NCBI RefSeq assembly: GCF_963583255.1 | Contig: NC_084809.1 | Coordinates: 8,410,215 to 8,474,214, forward strand | Reading direction: 5' to 3' | Length of the DNA: 64,000 nt | Source: Pyrus communis | Taxonomy: Eukaryota > Streptophyta > Magnoliopsida > Rosales > Rosaceae | Shown: positions 1-10,158 of the stretch, one piece after another | How positions within the stretch are numbered: position 1 is the first letter of the stretch | Layout of the letters: each line of letters starts with the position of its first letter | Notes under the pieces: generated by a model | What the model saw: the letters and a program-made list of their open reading frames with translations, nothing else | Told to the model about the DNA's origin: nothing | Databases searched by the model: none | Program-made: the position numbers and the translations under genes

Positions 1-2
1 GA

Positions 3-713
3 AAAGTTTTGGAAGATGCGACGATGTATCGACAATTGGTAGGTAGTCTGATCTACTTAACCTTGACTCGACCTGACATTTCTTATGCAGTTGGTGTGAT
101 GAGTCGGTACATGCAAAATCCAAAGAAGCCTCACTTGGAAGCAGTTCGACGAATACTAAGATATGTGAAGAGTACAATTGACTATGGTCTTTTGTACAAG
201 AAAGGTGAAGACAGCAAGTTAGTTGGTTACTGTGATGCTGACTATGCGGGAGATCATGACACCAGGAGATCAACAACTGGGTATGTGTTTAAGCTTGGTT
301 CTGGAACTATCTTTTGGTGTAGCAAGAGACAGCCAACGGTATCTTTGTCAACCACAGAAGCAGAGTATAGAGCAGCAGCAATGGCAGCTCAAGAGAATGC
401 ATGGCTGGTACAGTTGATGAGTGATCTACATCAACCAGTAGATTATCCAGTACCATTGTACTGTGATAACCAATCGGCAATTCGCTTGGCGGAAAATCCA
501 GTCTTTCATGCAAGAACTAAACATGTGGAAGTGCACTACCACTTTATCAGAGAAAAGGTTCTACAAGAAGAGATTGAGATGAGACAGGTCAAGACGAATG
601 ATCAAGTTGCGGACTTGTTCACAAAAAGTTTAAGTACAGGCAAGCTCGAAAATTTTCGCTGTCTGCTCAGCACAGTGCAAAGAATGAGAGCTGACATTGA
701 GGGGGAGTGTTGA
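3..713 (+). CDS. Copia-1 polyprotein, C-terminal RT/RNase H part (partial)
   Basis: The reading frame is open to the left edge and ends in TGA at 711-713, inside the first bases of the LTR. It holds the end of the reverse transcriptase connection ([27 protein letters not shown]) and a full copia RNase H domain. RNase H landmarks are DADYAGD, the TTGYVF block, STTEAEY, CDNQSA, and the [15 protein letters not shown] motif near the end. In the family, RNase H removes the RNA strand during reverse transcription in cytoplasmic virus-like particles. No stop or frameshift is seen in this part, so the element may have been intact, but gag, protease, integrase and most of RT are out of view. Confidence 0.85.
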   Translation, partial: KVLEDATMYRQLVGSLIYLTLTRPDISYAVGVMSRYMQNPKKPHLEAVRRILRYVKSTIDYGLLYKKGEDSKLVGYCDADYAGDHDTRRSTTGYVFKLGSGTIFWCSKRQPTVSLSTTEAEYRAAAMAAQENAWLVQLMSDLHQPVDYPVPLYCDNQSAIRLAENPVFHARTKHVEVHYHFIREKVLQEEIEMRQVKTNDQVADLFTKSLSTGKLENFRCLLSTVQRMRADIEGEC

Positions 714-1054
714 GAATCAATGTCAATTGTAGGTGAAGTAGGTGGATGTTGTAGGTGAAGTAAGTGTGTGAGGTTGGTGAAGTAAGTGTGTGAGGTTGGT
801 GAAGTAAGTGGAGGTTGTAGGTGAAGTAGGTGGATGTTGTAGGTGAAGTAAGTGTGTGGTGTAGCTTTCATTTGGTTTGCTATAAATACCCAAGTCCTCA
901 AGCATTGTATATCATCCAAGGAGAAACAAAGCCTAGAGCTAAATAAGAAAAGCTTTGCTAATTAGTTTGTTTTGTGAGCTTTCTTTAAGAGTGTGCTCTA
1001 TTTTCTTCTTCTTGGGATCATTAGAGTTATCTTGGATACTCTTCTTATTCAACA
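708..1054 (+). repeat. Copia-1 3' LTR (347 bp)
   Basis: It begins TGTTGAGAATC right after the polypurine tract and ends in CAACA. The first 150 bases are a minisatellite built from variants of GGTGAAGTAAGTGTGTGAGG. A TATA box (TATAAATA, 881-888) lies in the middle, as expected for the U3 promoter. Confidence 0.8.
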
Positions 1055-1371
1055 GCTTGCTCCAACCACTAAAGTAATTAAAAGTATAACCCTGCATCAA
1101 AAGTACCATGTCAGTTCAATTTCCCCACCCCCATATCATTTGTGTACAAGAAAAAGGAAGCAGAAGGTCGTCTTCTTGCAAGGCTCGTGGCGTAGCCTCC
1201 AGTTGCACCACCAGAAACGTTGGTACACCCGAGGAAACCTGATGCCAGTCCTGCCTCGAAGGTGTAGCTTGGCAAAGCCAACCAAATTTGTGAAGGCAAG
1301 AAAGAACATCAAGTTTGGCTCCTCATTTCAACAGATTTTTCATATTTTCTATCTTAAGAGTGAGATCATGT
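1055..1371. repeat. Left flank of repeat unit W, shared with 42128-42445
   Basis: This stretch is nearly the same as the block starting at 42128 (GCTTGCTCCAACCACTAAAG). It contains a decayed coding-like segment of unknown origin (about 1140-1330) with stops in every frame. I see no gene that can be supported. Confidence 0.6.
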
Positions 1372-2165
1372 AATTTGACAACCTCATACAATATCTTTAA
1401 AATATTTTAATTTTATACGTTTAGTTATATATTTTTTTTCAGTTTCATATATCTGTTAAAAAATCTGTTAAGTTAACCGTTAAATGATGATGTCATATCA
1501 CTGTTAACTTTGCACCATGTGAATAAAAAATGATTATTTAATAAAAAATCAATCTATATTATAATTAAAAACTAAAAAAATTGAATAGGGGATCTGGACA
1601 AAGCTTAGCCTGATAACCCCATCTCTTCCTCCTACCAATGATGCAGCCGTCAATCACCCTTTTCCTCCTCTCCCTCTACCTCACCTCCCGCCACCACTTC
1701 CGGGCCTAGAAGGCTCAGCCCAAGCCCGCCCCGCCGTCCAGCTGGTTCCGCCGAACCACATCCACCACTGCGAGGTTCGATTTCTCCCCGAGTTCTTTGA
1801 TGTGTGGGATTTGTTAAGAAATGGAAATTTCATGGTGCTAAATGCTAGAGGGATTGTGGGGTTTGGACCTGGGAGGGATTTGAAGGTGTTTCCATGGAAG
1901 ATGGAGATCCAGAGAGAGGGGAAGCTGGAGAAAGAAGAAGGGAAGGTTACGTTTCAAATTTTTAATATTTAATTATTTTGGTTCACCACATCTCCAAAAT
2001 ATATTAGTTTTATATTTGTTACATCAGCAATTAATTGTTTAACTAACAAATTTATAAAATTGCAATAAAATGATAAATCATGAATAAAATTAAAATATTT
2101 TAAAGATGTTTTATGAAGTTCTAATAGCATCAAACCTAAGGGGATAAAATGTAATCTTATCTTTT
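1372..2165. mobile_element. MULE-like TIR element with captured sequence (unit W copy)
   Basis: Two imperfect inverted arms face each other. The left arm (about 1375-1500) contains CATACAATATCTTTAAAAT; the right arm (about 1970-2150) contains its near reverse complement, followed by matching pieces such as GTTTCATATATCTG against the complement of the right arm. Long AT-rich arms of 130-150 bp around GC-rich gene-like filler are typical of non-autonomous Mutator-like (Pack-MULE) elements. The filler (about 1620-1950) starts like a secretory gene and in this copy holds an open frame ending in FFDVWDLLRNGNFMVL and what follows. I cannot identify the source gene. Related copies are at 42445-43475 and, truncated, at 48577-49520. 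Confidence 0.55.
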
Positions 2166-2544
2166 TTTAGTTTGTTCTAATTTTTTAGAAGCTGGAAATT
2201 AATCACATTTTAAAACAAATATTTGATTGATCCCTCCAATCCTTTTCACATACTTTCATGATTTTTCTTCAGTTTCACTGCTATTTTTATAATTTGAATT
2301 TTGACTATATTTATTAGCATATTTTCAGCATTTTACTGGAAAGTCACCAAACTTGTAGGGCCATTAGAAAATAAAGATTTTAAACGAAAAATCTACGATA
2401 CTGTTCATTTTAATAAAAAATCATATTTTTACATTAAAAAATTAAACTTAATATTATTTATTTTATCTTTTATTTTATTTTTATCGATAAAGAAAATATG
2501 GTGCAAAAGCAGAAAATACAACAATGAAACTTTAAAAATTATTT

Positions 2545-2674
2545 GAGAAAAATCAGCATCACTCATATTCTAACGCCGCCCTAATCTTCTCTTCTGTCGT
2601 GGAAGGTGCAGAGAAATCAGCATCACTCATATTCTAACGCCGCCCTAATCTTCTCTTCTGTCGTGGAAAGTGCA
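2545..2674 (+). repeat. 64-bp tandem duplication upstream of WAKL copy 1
   Basis: The segment running from GAAATCAGCATCACTCATAT to the GGAAAGTGCA motif occurs twice back to back, with period about 64-65 bp and one or two mismatches. Units X and Y carry it once, with about 130 bp of extra sequence in between. It lies about 165-295 bp upstream of the start codon. Confidence 0.8.
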
Positions 2675-2706
2675 GAGAAATCAGCGGGAAAGTGCTGAGG
2701 ACTAAC

Positions 2707-2713
2707 TATATAT
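2707..2713 (+). promoter_or_regulatory. Putative TATA box of WAKL copy 1
   Basis: TATATAT lies 132 bp upstream of the ATG. The same motif is at exactly the same distance upstream of copies 2 and 3, inside an otherwise conserved leader. Confidence 0.5.
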
Positions 2714-2838
2714 CTATGCACTTTTACTTCTACTTTGAAGAAGGTTGAGAGTTGAGGATCATTTTCTGTGCTACCTTACTCAGAGCTTACAACTAGAAAC
2801 CGCCGGTATAGGTAAACAGAATACGAAAAATAACCAGA

Positions 2839-3748
2839 ATGGTTGTCAAGTTGCTAACTCATATTATTCTGTTTACGCTGTTGCTGCAGTTACTACCAGT
2901 ATCATCATCACAGAAACCGCCCACAGCAAAGCCTAACTGTCAGTCTCATTGTGGAGACATTGAAATCCCGTATCCCTTTGGAATTGGGGCAGGTTGTTTC
3001 ATTGACGACCACTGGTTCCAAATAATCTGTGACAACTCTACTGGCAATCCCACTCCTTTCTTGAACCGTGCTAATCTGGAGGTCCTCAATATTTCTGCTG
3101 AAGGAGGTACGCTAAGGGTCACAAACCCGATCAGCTTCTCAAATTGCAGCAACAAGCCAATCAACCGCCAGACGGCCAACTTGGAGGGCAGCCCTTTTGC
3201 GTATTCAACAAAGAACGTGTTCACTGCAGTTGGTTGTGGTTTTATGGCCACGATCACCTCAAACTCAAATGGCTACTCCATTTCAAGTGGATGCAAGTCC
3301 GAGTGTGACAATTCCATAAATAAGAGTAACGGTGCCCGGCATAATGTATGCAACGGTGTGGACTGCTGCCAGATAGCCATCCCTTCATTTCTCTCTGCTT
3401 TCAATACGAGTTTCCAGCGTGATGACGATAAAACACGAAGTTCATGCAATTACGCATTCTTGGTAGACCGCAAATGGTTTCAGGGGTATGCCAACAATTT
3501 AACAAACATTTCTGCCATCAGCGAAAGGGACAATATTCCTGTGGTGCTTAAATGGAACATGTTTCATTCCACAACTGAAGTGTTTGGAACCTTTTTGGAA
3601 GTAAATGCAACGACAAGAAGCGAGTACCCAATCCGGCCTCGGTGTGTTAGCTACCATGACAACTCTTCCGCATATGGATCCTCAAGGCTTGAATGTACCT
3701 GCGGAGGGGGCGCTGAAGGAAATCCCTATCTTCTCGACGGATGTCAAG
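2839..3748 (+). CDS. WAKL copy 1 exon 1: signal peptide and galacturonan-binding ectodomain
   Basis: 303 codons from ATG. A hydrophobic signal peptide (residues about 1-24, [15 protein letters not shown]) is followed by the cysteine-rich GUB_WAK module. Its hallmark [16 protein letters not shown] is at residues about 38-55. Many NxS/T glycosylation sites are present (NSTG, NISA, NCSN, NLTN). The donor GT is at 3749 after GATGTCAAG. The open frame continues into the intron to 3804, but the splice site is conserved in all four copies. In the family this domain contacts pectin; that role is inferred here. Confidence 0.85.
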
Positions 3749-3901
3749 GTAAACTCGAATACCATTTTCAATGTCTAAAGTTCTTTTCTTTGTGTTTGGA
3801 ATGAGTTAGTAGGTGATTGATGATCAATTTAATTTTTTCAATACACATTAATCCAGACATCAATGAATGTGAGGTTGGCAAATGTTCCGAGCACCTAGTA
3901 T

Positions 3902-4203
3902 TGTAGAAAATATGGAAGAGAATGCTTTGTGGAAAATATGGAAGATAATGCTTTTTTCTTATTAATTTTTCTCTACAAGATTACAAGGATATATATACAT
4001 GATACAAATGTGTAGGTAGGACAAGGTAGCCGTCCTAGTGTGTAGGTAGGACAAGGTAGGACGGCTTGACGGCTGTAGGACGGCTAGTGTGTAGGTAGGA
4101 CAAGGTAGGACGGCTTGACGGCTGTAGGACGGCTTATTCTTCCAATAATAATATTATATACAATTACACAAGGACTCCAACCATATTCCTTATTTGTCTA
4201 ACA
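3902..4203 (-). repeat. Copia-2 3' LTR (left copy)
   Basis: 302 bp. It contains a short minisatellite of GTGTAGGTAGGACAAGGTAG and GACGGCTGTAGGACGGCT variants at about 4010-4135. The right LTR has a different repeat number, which accounts for most of the length difference (302 against 317 bp). Confidence 0.9.
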
Positions 4204-4210
4204 CTCCCCC

Positions 4211-5812
4211 TCAAGTTGGAAAGTGGATGTCAAGAACTCCCAACTTGCGTAACATACCCGAAAACTTTTCTTTCCCAAGAGGTTTGGTAAACAAGTCTGC
4301 CAACTGTTGTGCCGTACCCACATGCTTGGTCTCTATTGTGCCATCTACAATCTTATCTCGTATAAAGTGACAATCCATCTCAATGTGACGAGTTCGTTCA
4401 TGAAAAACAGGATTGGCAGCTATATGTAACGCTGCTTGATTATCACAAAATAAAATGGAAGGACCATCCAAAGGAATGTTCAAATCCTTCAACAAAAAAC
4501 GAAGCCAAACTATCTCGCAACAAGCACCTGCCATGGCCCTATATTCCGCCTCTGCTGAAGAGAGCGAAACGGTTTTCTGTCGTTTCGTCCGCCAAGAAAT
4601 CAAAGAACCGCCCAAGAATACACAATACCCAGTAGTCGAACGGCGAGTGATAGGGCAACCTGCCCAATCAGAATCACAAAACGCAGTTAACTTGGTCTGG
4701 TTGTCAGAACGAAATAATAAACCTTGACCTGGAGTAGCCTTCAAATAACGAACAATACGAAGCGCAGCATCCATATGAGATATCCTTGGCTCGTGCATAA
4801 AACGGCTTAGAACATGCACAGAATAGGTGATATCCGGCCGAGTGATAGTGAGATATATTAACCGACCTACTAATCGTCGATACTTTTCAGGATCCTTGAG
4901 AAGTTCTCCTTTATCAGATAATTTTGTGTCATCCATAGGAAAAGCAATGGGTCGTGCTCCCAAAAAACCATAGTCCTTGAGAATCTCTAATGCATACTTG
5001 CGTTGAGAAATATAAATCCCTTGTTTGGAACGAGAAACCTCAATACCCAAAAAATATTTTAAATCACCAAGGTCTTTTATCCGAAAATGATCACGGAGAA
5101 AAAACTTCAGAGAATTAATGGCACTAGCATCATTGCCTGTAATCACAATATCATCCACATAAATGAGCAAAGCTGTGAAAGAAATACCAGACTTTTTAGT
5201 GAACAATGAATAGTTAGCTTTGGATTGTTGAAAACCGGCAGAAATGATGGCACTAGTGAATTTGGCAAACCATTGGCGAGAAGCCTGCTTAAGACCATAA
5301 AGTGACTTGTGAAGGCGACACACAAGATTCTCCCCCTGTCGCCGAAGACCAGGAGGAGGAGACATATAGATTTCTTCATGTAAGTCACCATGTAAGAAAG
5401 CATTATTAACATCAAGCTGATGAAGAGACCAAGACTGACTAGCAGCAAGAGCAAGAAGACAACGCACCGTAATCATCTTAGCAGTAGGAGAAAAAGTGTC
5501 ATGATAATCAATACCTTCAGCCTGAGTGAAGCCTTTAGCAACCAAACGAGCTTTGTAGCGGTCAATAGAGCCGTCGGAATTGTGCTTGAGTTTGTACACC
5601 CACTTACAACCAATGGGAATTTTGCCAGGGGGCAAGGAAGTTAAAGTCCAAGTACCATTAGCATGTAAAGCTTGAAGCTCCTCAGTCATAGCATGTTGCC
5701 AATTGGGGTCAGTGGCAGCCTCGGCAAAGGAGGAAGGCTCCACAGTCTGACTTGTGTAGAACCGGGTTGCGAAGTCGAAGATGGGTGGGATGGCAGAATC
5801 ACCTGCGAGCAA
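4211..5812 (-). pseudogene. Copia-2 reverse transcriptase and RNase H
   Basis: 533 codons without a stop. RT begins near the usual copia block (AMTEELQALHANGTWTL) and includes KARLVAKGFTQAEGIDY, QLDVNNAFLHGDL and the catalytic LIYVDDIVITGND. RNase H shows CDSDWAG, SSAEAEYRAMA, CDNQAALHIAANPVFHERT and a C-terminal VADLFTKPL. This frame differs from the integrase frame upstream (overlap 5686-5812), so the polyprotein is broken by a frameshift near 5800. Given also the missing gag and protease, the piece is non-functional for autonomous transposition. Confidence 0.88.
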
Positions 5813-7164
5813 ACGTAGTATTTTAAATAGGATGGAGGTTTATGGGCACGGGAAGAGGTGCGGGGAAGGGGAGGATTAGTAGGTAGTGGGGGGGTAGGGA
5901 TGTCCGTGGGTAAAAGGGTGAAAGGTAAGGAAGTAGCGGGGGGGGGGGGGGGGGTGGGGGAAGGAGGGGATGCCGAGAGGGCAGAGGCATGGGGAGGAAC
6001 GGGTAATGGGGCAACAAGGGAATCAGTGGGAGGCGTGGAAGGGGAGGAAGGTGGTGGGTTATATGTAAAGTCCAGAGGGGGTGGGATGGGTAGGGTAGGC
6101 GAAGAGGATGGGATAGGAGGGTGAGAAACGGCATAAGGGAAAGTAGTTTCGTGAAAGATGACGTCTCGACTAGTGAAAATGCGGTGATTGTCGAGATCGT
6201 AAAGGGTATAGGCCTTTTGTCCATGAGAATAACCGAGAAAAATGCAACGATGAGCCCGAGGGGAAAATTTGGTGGTGGGAGTGACAGAGGTGGCATATGC
6301 CAGACAACCAAAGACGCGGAAGTGGTCATAAGATGGGGTTTTCGAAAAGAGAACCTCAAATGGGGATTTATGATGCAGAAGACGGGTAGGGAGACAATTG
6401 ATGAGATAAGTAGCGGTAAGAACACATTCCCCCCAAAACTTGATAGGAAGATGGGATTGAAAACGAAGGGCGCGAGCGGTTTCAAGAAGATGACGATGTT
6501 TTCTTTCAACAACGCCATTTTGTTGGGGGGTATAAACACAAGAAGTTTGTAAAAGCACCCCATGATCAGAGAAAAAACTACGAAGAGATAAAAATTCACC
6601 ACCATTGTCAGTACGAATGCATTGGATGGTAGTGCGGAATTGGGTAGTGACATAAGCAAAAAAATCCTTAATTAATTGTTGAGTGTCGGATTTATGTTTC
6701 ATGAGGAAGACCCACGTAAAGCGAGAAAAATCATCCATAATGGTTAAGAAATAATGAGCACCAGAAAAAGAAGATTGACGATTCGGGCCCCAAATATCAC
6801 AATGAATTAAAGCAAAAGGGAAAGTTGATGAAATTGAACTCAAAAGAAAAGGTTGACGAGTTTGTTTTGCCAACGGACAAACATCACAAATATGACTAGA
6901 ATCAAAAGTACAATTAAGAGAGCTAGATGCTAAAGCTTGCAAACGAGTGGAGGAGGGGTGACCAAGACGCCTATGCCAGAGGGAGGAGGGGATGGTAATG
7001 ATGTTGCAGAGAGGTTGACGGGTGGGGAGAGAAGAGGTAAGGGCCACAAGGTAATACAGATCGCCACGTCGCTTACCCACACCAATCATCGCCTTCGAAA
7101 CCAAGTCCTTGGGCAAAATCAGTAGTGAGAACGGCATTGGCCTGAGGAGGGGTGGTGGTGTCAC
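5686..7164 (-). pseudogene. Copia-2 integrase with proline-rich linker
   Basis: The frame carries the GAG-pre-integrase zinc module (HRRLGHPSSTRLQAL, CDVCPLAKQ) and the catalytic D,D-35-E core: HCDIWGP, RTDNGGEF and PQQNGVVERKHRHLLE. A strongly proline-rich linker (about 6120-5850) follows, and includes a run of 15 G on the plus strand near 5940 that encodes a polyproline tract. The frame is offset from the zinc-knuckle frame upstream (7567-7073) and from the RT frame downstream. No D-S/T-G protease motif is found between gag and integrase. Confidence 0.85.
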
Positions 7165-7567
7165 GTAGAGCAGCTAGAACACGGGAGTGCTGCTCGGCAG
7201 AGAGGTCAGGCATGGCAAGCTGCAAGTCATGCAAAGTGGGCTGGGCCCCGTGCACTTGGTGGGTCGCTGGAGTAGAAGAGGAGGCGGGGGCCTGGGTGCC
7301 TTGCACGTGATGGGCCTGGGTGAAATTATGGGGCCGGGAAGCAGAAAACCGTGGCTGCCGGGGAGGACTGGAAGGTGCATGGCTGCGGGAAGAACTGGAA
7401 GCAGTGGTACGGCGCGGTGGTCGCCACGGTTGGCCATGGAGGGGATGGCCAACGGGATAGCCATGAAGTTTATGGCAGGTGTCTCGGGTATGATAATCAA
7501 AATTGCAGTAGGTGCAGTGGAGGGGAGGACGAGCAGAGGAGGGACGGGAGGGGCCACGAACAGCCAT
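7073..7567 (-). pseudogene. Copia-2 gag remnant with CCHC zinc knuckle
   Basis: The only gag part left is a CX2CX4HX4C knuckle (CTYCNFDYHTRDTC) followed by a Ser/Pro/His-rich stretch. It begins 75 bases inside the 5' LTR, where a complete gag would have about 200 more residues upstream. The frame ends near 7073 without reaching a protease. Confidence 0.8.
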
Positions 7568-7641
7568 GGGAACGGCAGAGAAAGCTGCCGAAAAAAAAAA
7601 AAAAAATTAGGGCTAGGGTTATAAACCTGCTCTGTATACCA

Positions 7642-7958
7642 TGTAGAAAATATGGAAGAGAATGCTTTGTGGAAAATATGGAAGAGAATGCTTTTTTCTC
7701 ATTAATTTTTCTCTACAAGATTACAAGGATATATATACATGATACAAATGTGTAGGTAGGACAAGGTAGCCGTCCTAGTGTGTAGGTAGGACAAGGTAGG
7801 ACGGCTGTAGAGGACAAGGTAGCCGTCCTAGTGTGTAGGTAGGACAAGGTAGGACGGCTGTAGGACGGCTTGACGGCTGTAGGACGGCTTATTCTTCCAA
7901 TAATAATATTATATACAATTACACAAGGACTCCAACCATATTCCTTATTTGTCTAACA
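7642..7958 (-). repeat. Copia-2 5' LTR (right copy)
   Basis: 317 bp, TG...CA. It is nearly identical to the left LTR apart from the number of GTAGGACAAGGTAG-type repeats. AGTAT follows directly at 7959-7963, matching the other flank. Confidence 0.9.
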
Positions 7959-8191
7959 AGTATGTGTGAATCAGCGTTCGGGTTACAGATGCATGAGTCC
8001 TCCGAAGAGCAAATCTCCCGTCAAAGCCATCATTATAGGTATGTTCCTGCACTATACAGTATAATTTTCTGCTTTAATAATGCATAATCTAGAATTAACA
8101 AAATGATTTGGAATTTTGAAGAGCAAAATAAGCAACCATATATATAATAAATCTCAGCAAATGAAAAAAACGAAATAATCTTTGCTTATGT

Positions 8192-8218
8192 ACACACACA
8201 CACACACACACACACACT
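8192..8218 (+). repeat. (AC)n microsatellite in WAKL copy 1 intron 2
   Basis: About 13 AC units lie just upstream of the exon 3 acceptor. At the same intron position copies 2 and 3 instead carry long GT-type arrays. Confidence 0.9.
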
Positions 8219-8247
8219 ATCCTTTCTAATCTTCTTCAGTTATTCAG

Positions 8248-9443
8248 GTATCGGCAGTGGTCTTGGATTCTTGTTACTGCTCCTTGGTGCCTGGTGGTTG
8301 CATAAACTCATAAAGAAAACAAAAGCCATTAAACGCAAGCAGAAGTTCTTTAAACAAAATGGTGGTATACTATTGGAGCAACAACTGGCGGCTGGTGAAG
8401 TAAATGTTGAGAAAATTAAGCTGTTCAATTCACAGGAGTTAGAGATGGCCACAGACCATTTTAACATCGATATAATTCTTGGCCAGGGAGGCCAAGGTAC
8501 TGTTTACAAAGGAATGTTGACAGATGGAAGAATTGTTGCTGTAAAGAAGTCTAAATTAGTTGATGGAGGCGAAATTGCGCAGTTCATTAACGAAATTGTC
8601 ATTCTTTCGCAAATTAACCATAGGAATGTGGTTAAACTGTTGGGTTGCTGTTTAGAGACAGAAGTACCTCTCTTGGTTTATGAATTCATACCGAAAGGGA
8701 CTATCTACCAATATCTCCACGAAGAAAATGAGGAGTTTTTATTTACGTGGGAAATGCGCTTAAGGATTGCTGGTGAAGTTGCAGGAGCTCTTTCATACTT
8801 ACATTCAGCAGCAGGTTTTCCAATTTACCACAGGGACATCAAGTCTACAAACATACTCTTAGATGATAAATACAGAGCAAAAGTTGCAGATTTTGGGACT
8901 TCAAGATCGGTTTCCATTGACCAAACCCACCTCACCACAATAGTACATGGCACCTTCGGGTACTTGGACCCAGAGTACTTCCAATCAAGTCAGTTTACGG
9001 ATAAGAGTGATGTGTATAGCTTTGGAGTTGTCCTTCTTGAGCTATTGACTGGAGAAAAATCCGTTTCTCTAACAAGGTCACCAGAAATCAGAGGCCTAGT
9101 TACATATTTTAATTTTACAATGGAAGAGAATCGTCTGTTTGATATTATTGATGCTCGAGTTAAGGAGGAGGGTGCAACGGAAGACATATTGTCAGTTGCT
9201 AACCTCGCAAAGAGATGCTTGGATATGAGTGGAAAGAGACGGCCTACGATGAAAGAAGTGGCAATGGAGTTGGAGAGGATTCAAAAATCAGTCAAGTCTT
9301 CTAATAATCTGCAACAAAATTTCGATGAGGTCGAATATGTTAGAAATGAAGTAACTGGTCCTTGGGATGTTACATCGACAGAGTCGTGTTTGGCTGGAGG
9401 TACTACTCCGTCAAAAGATTCACTACCACTACTATCTTACTGA
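8248..9443 (+). CDS. WAKL copy 1 exon 3: transmembrane segment and Ser/Thr kinase
   Basis: The acceptor is TTATTCAG at 8240-8247. A glycine-leucine-rich transmembrane helix ([18 protein letters not shown]) and a basic juxtamembrane stretch precede an intron-less kinase domain. Seen motifs are the glycine loop [11 protein letters not shown], the VAVKK lysine, [13 protein letters not shown] (RD-type catalytic loop), DFGTSRS, and [26 protein letters not shown] of the activation and APE-like segment. All catalytic residues are present. The tail ends SLPLLSY before TGA. On its own this exon has no promoter or signal peptide, so it counts as part of the disrupted gene. Confidence 0.88.
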
Positions 9444-10158
9444 TCACGACCAGCAATTGGTGGAAACTGGAGATTTCCCTGATCTTGTTTTCGAAGCAAG
9501 AAATTTTTTTTTCTTTTTTTTTTCTGGTTTTAATCAACTTGTTTAGTGGTGTCTGTATGCTCCGATTGTTCTTGATCTTTTATGTGCTAATACTTTTGAT
9601 GTGTCCGACAGTTTTAGGTTTTCTGCACAAACTGTTATTAGCAGTCTGAAAAGGTCATCTTGCATCTTTCGCGTATTTTCTGGAGTTTGTTTCTAGACTC
9701 TTCCTGTTTAAATAATCTAAATCCTAGTATGCTAGTGTGTTGTCCACTTCTATGGTTTAGTTTTCTGTTTAAATTTCCACCACCAGTAATCAAAAAAAGG
9801 GTGACATTTGGCAGCCTATTTCCCTTGGCTGTCAAATGTCAAGGGGCAGTTGGCTGAGAACTTTCACAGTCAAGCTTCAAAATTGGTCTGCTCCCAAATG
9901 TTTGAATCAATCCTAGAAAATAAAGGAAAATTACACAACTTAAAAACTTTTAAAAAATAATAGGAAGATCAAAGTTTAAAAATTAAGGGAAAGAGAAGAA
10001 AAGTCTGGTAAAACTTCCTTAACACAAATTATCTTATTGCCATAGTTGCTTTTGTGGGGTTTGGTTTTTTTTTGTCCCCCCACCCCCCGGTCTTTGTACT
10101 ACCTTTTTCTTCTTCATTAGTTTGATAAACGTAAGAGGACCCTTTTATTTAAAAAAAA
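9444..10158 (+). other. 3' flank of WAKL copy 1
   Basis: Presumed 3' UTR and spacer, collinear with 20869-21579 and 52749-53460 in the sister units. It has a T-rich run after the stop codon and the hairpin listed separately. Short frames here encode nothing recognisable. Confidence 0.5.
9802..9841 (+). other. Short inverted repeat downstream of WAKL copy 1
   Basis: TGACATTTGGCAGCC and GGCTGTCAAATGTCA can pair with one mismatch around a 10-base loop. The same hairpin is at 21226-21265 and 53105-53144. It could fold in the 3' UTR RNA or be a small foldback relic. Confidence 0.6.

Larger units (their letters stand above)
1..1054 (+). mobile_element. Copia-1: 3' part of a Ty1/copia LTR retrotransposon
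   Basis: The window opens inside a copia polyprotein. Its RNase H end, a purine-rich tract (about 697-707) and a complete 3' LTR (708-1054) follow in canonical order. The 5' half lies outside the window, so the target-site duplication cannot be confirmed. The bases just after the LTR, GCTTG, match the sequence at the corresponding uninterrupted place in the related block near 42128, which supports the right boundary. Confidence 0.85.
3902..7958 (-). mobile_element. Copia-2: defective Ty1/copia element inside WAKL exon 2
   Basis: The LTRs are at 3902-4203 and 7642-7958, flanked by a perfect 5-bp target-site duplication AGTAT (3897-3901 and 7959-7963). The element reads on the minus strand, so the 5' LTR is the right one. 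The primer-binding site next to it reads TGGTATACAGAGCAGG on the minus strand, the initiator-Met tRNA type with one extra base. The purine tract beside the left LTR reads CCAACTTGAGGGGGAG on the minus strand. Only about 75 bases separate the 5' LTR from the gag zinc-knuckle frame, so the N-terminal gag is missing. The protease also appears deleted. Confidence 0.92.
2839..9443 (+). pseudogene. WAKL copy 1: WAK-like receptor kinase interrupted by Copia-2
   Basis: Three-exon receptor kinase gene. Exon 1 is 2839-3748, exon 2 (EGF) is 3857-8038 and is split by a 4.06-kb retrotransposon at 3902-7958, and exon 3 is 8248-9443. Without the insertion and one target-site copy, the exons total 2226 nt and stay in frame, so the gene was complete when the element landed. 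WAK-family receptors sit in the plasma membrane, bind cell-wall pectin or related ligands through the ectodomain, and signal through a cytoplasmic Ser/Thr kinase. The element is antisense to the gene, so a normal transcript would need to read through about 4 kb of foreign DNA or skip the exon. Skipping the 120-nt exon would keep the frame but lose the EGF motif. Confidence 0.85.

Noticed and set aside
602..919. Minus-strand frames rich in YFTNLTHLLH repeats
   Set aside because: They are the minisatellite of the Copia-1 LTR read backwards.
2745..2936. 63-codon frame overlapping the start of WAKL copies 1-3 (also 18136 and 50003)
   Set aside because: It opens with TTG rather than ATG and overlaps the signal peptide in another frame. 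It is a shadow of exon 1 and its leader.
7187..7755. Gly/Trp-rich plus-strand frames of 134-145 codons
   Set aside because: They are antisense shadows of the Copia-2 gag zinc-knuckle region.
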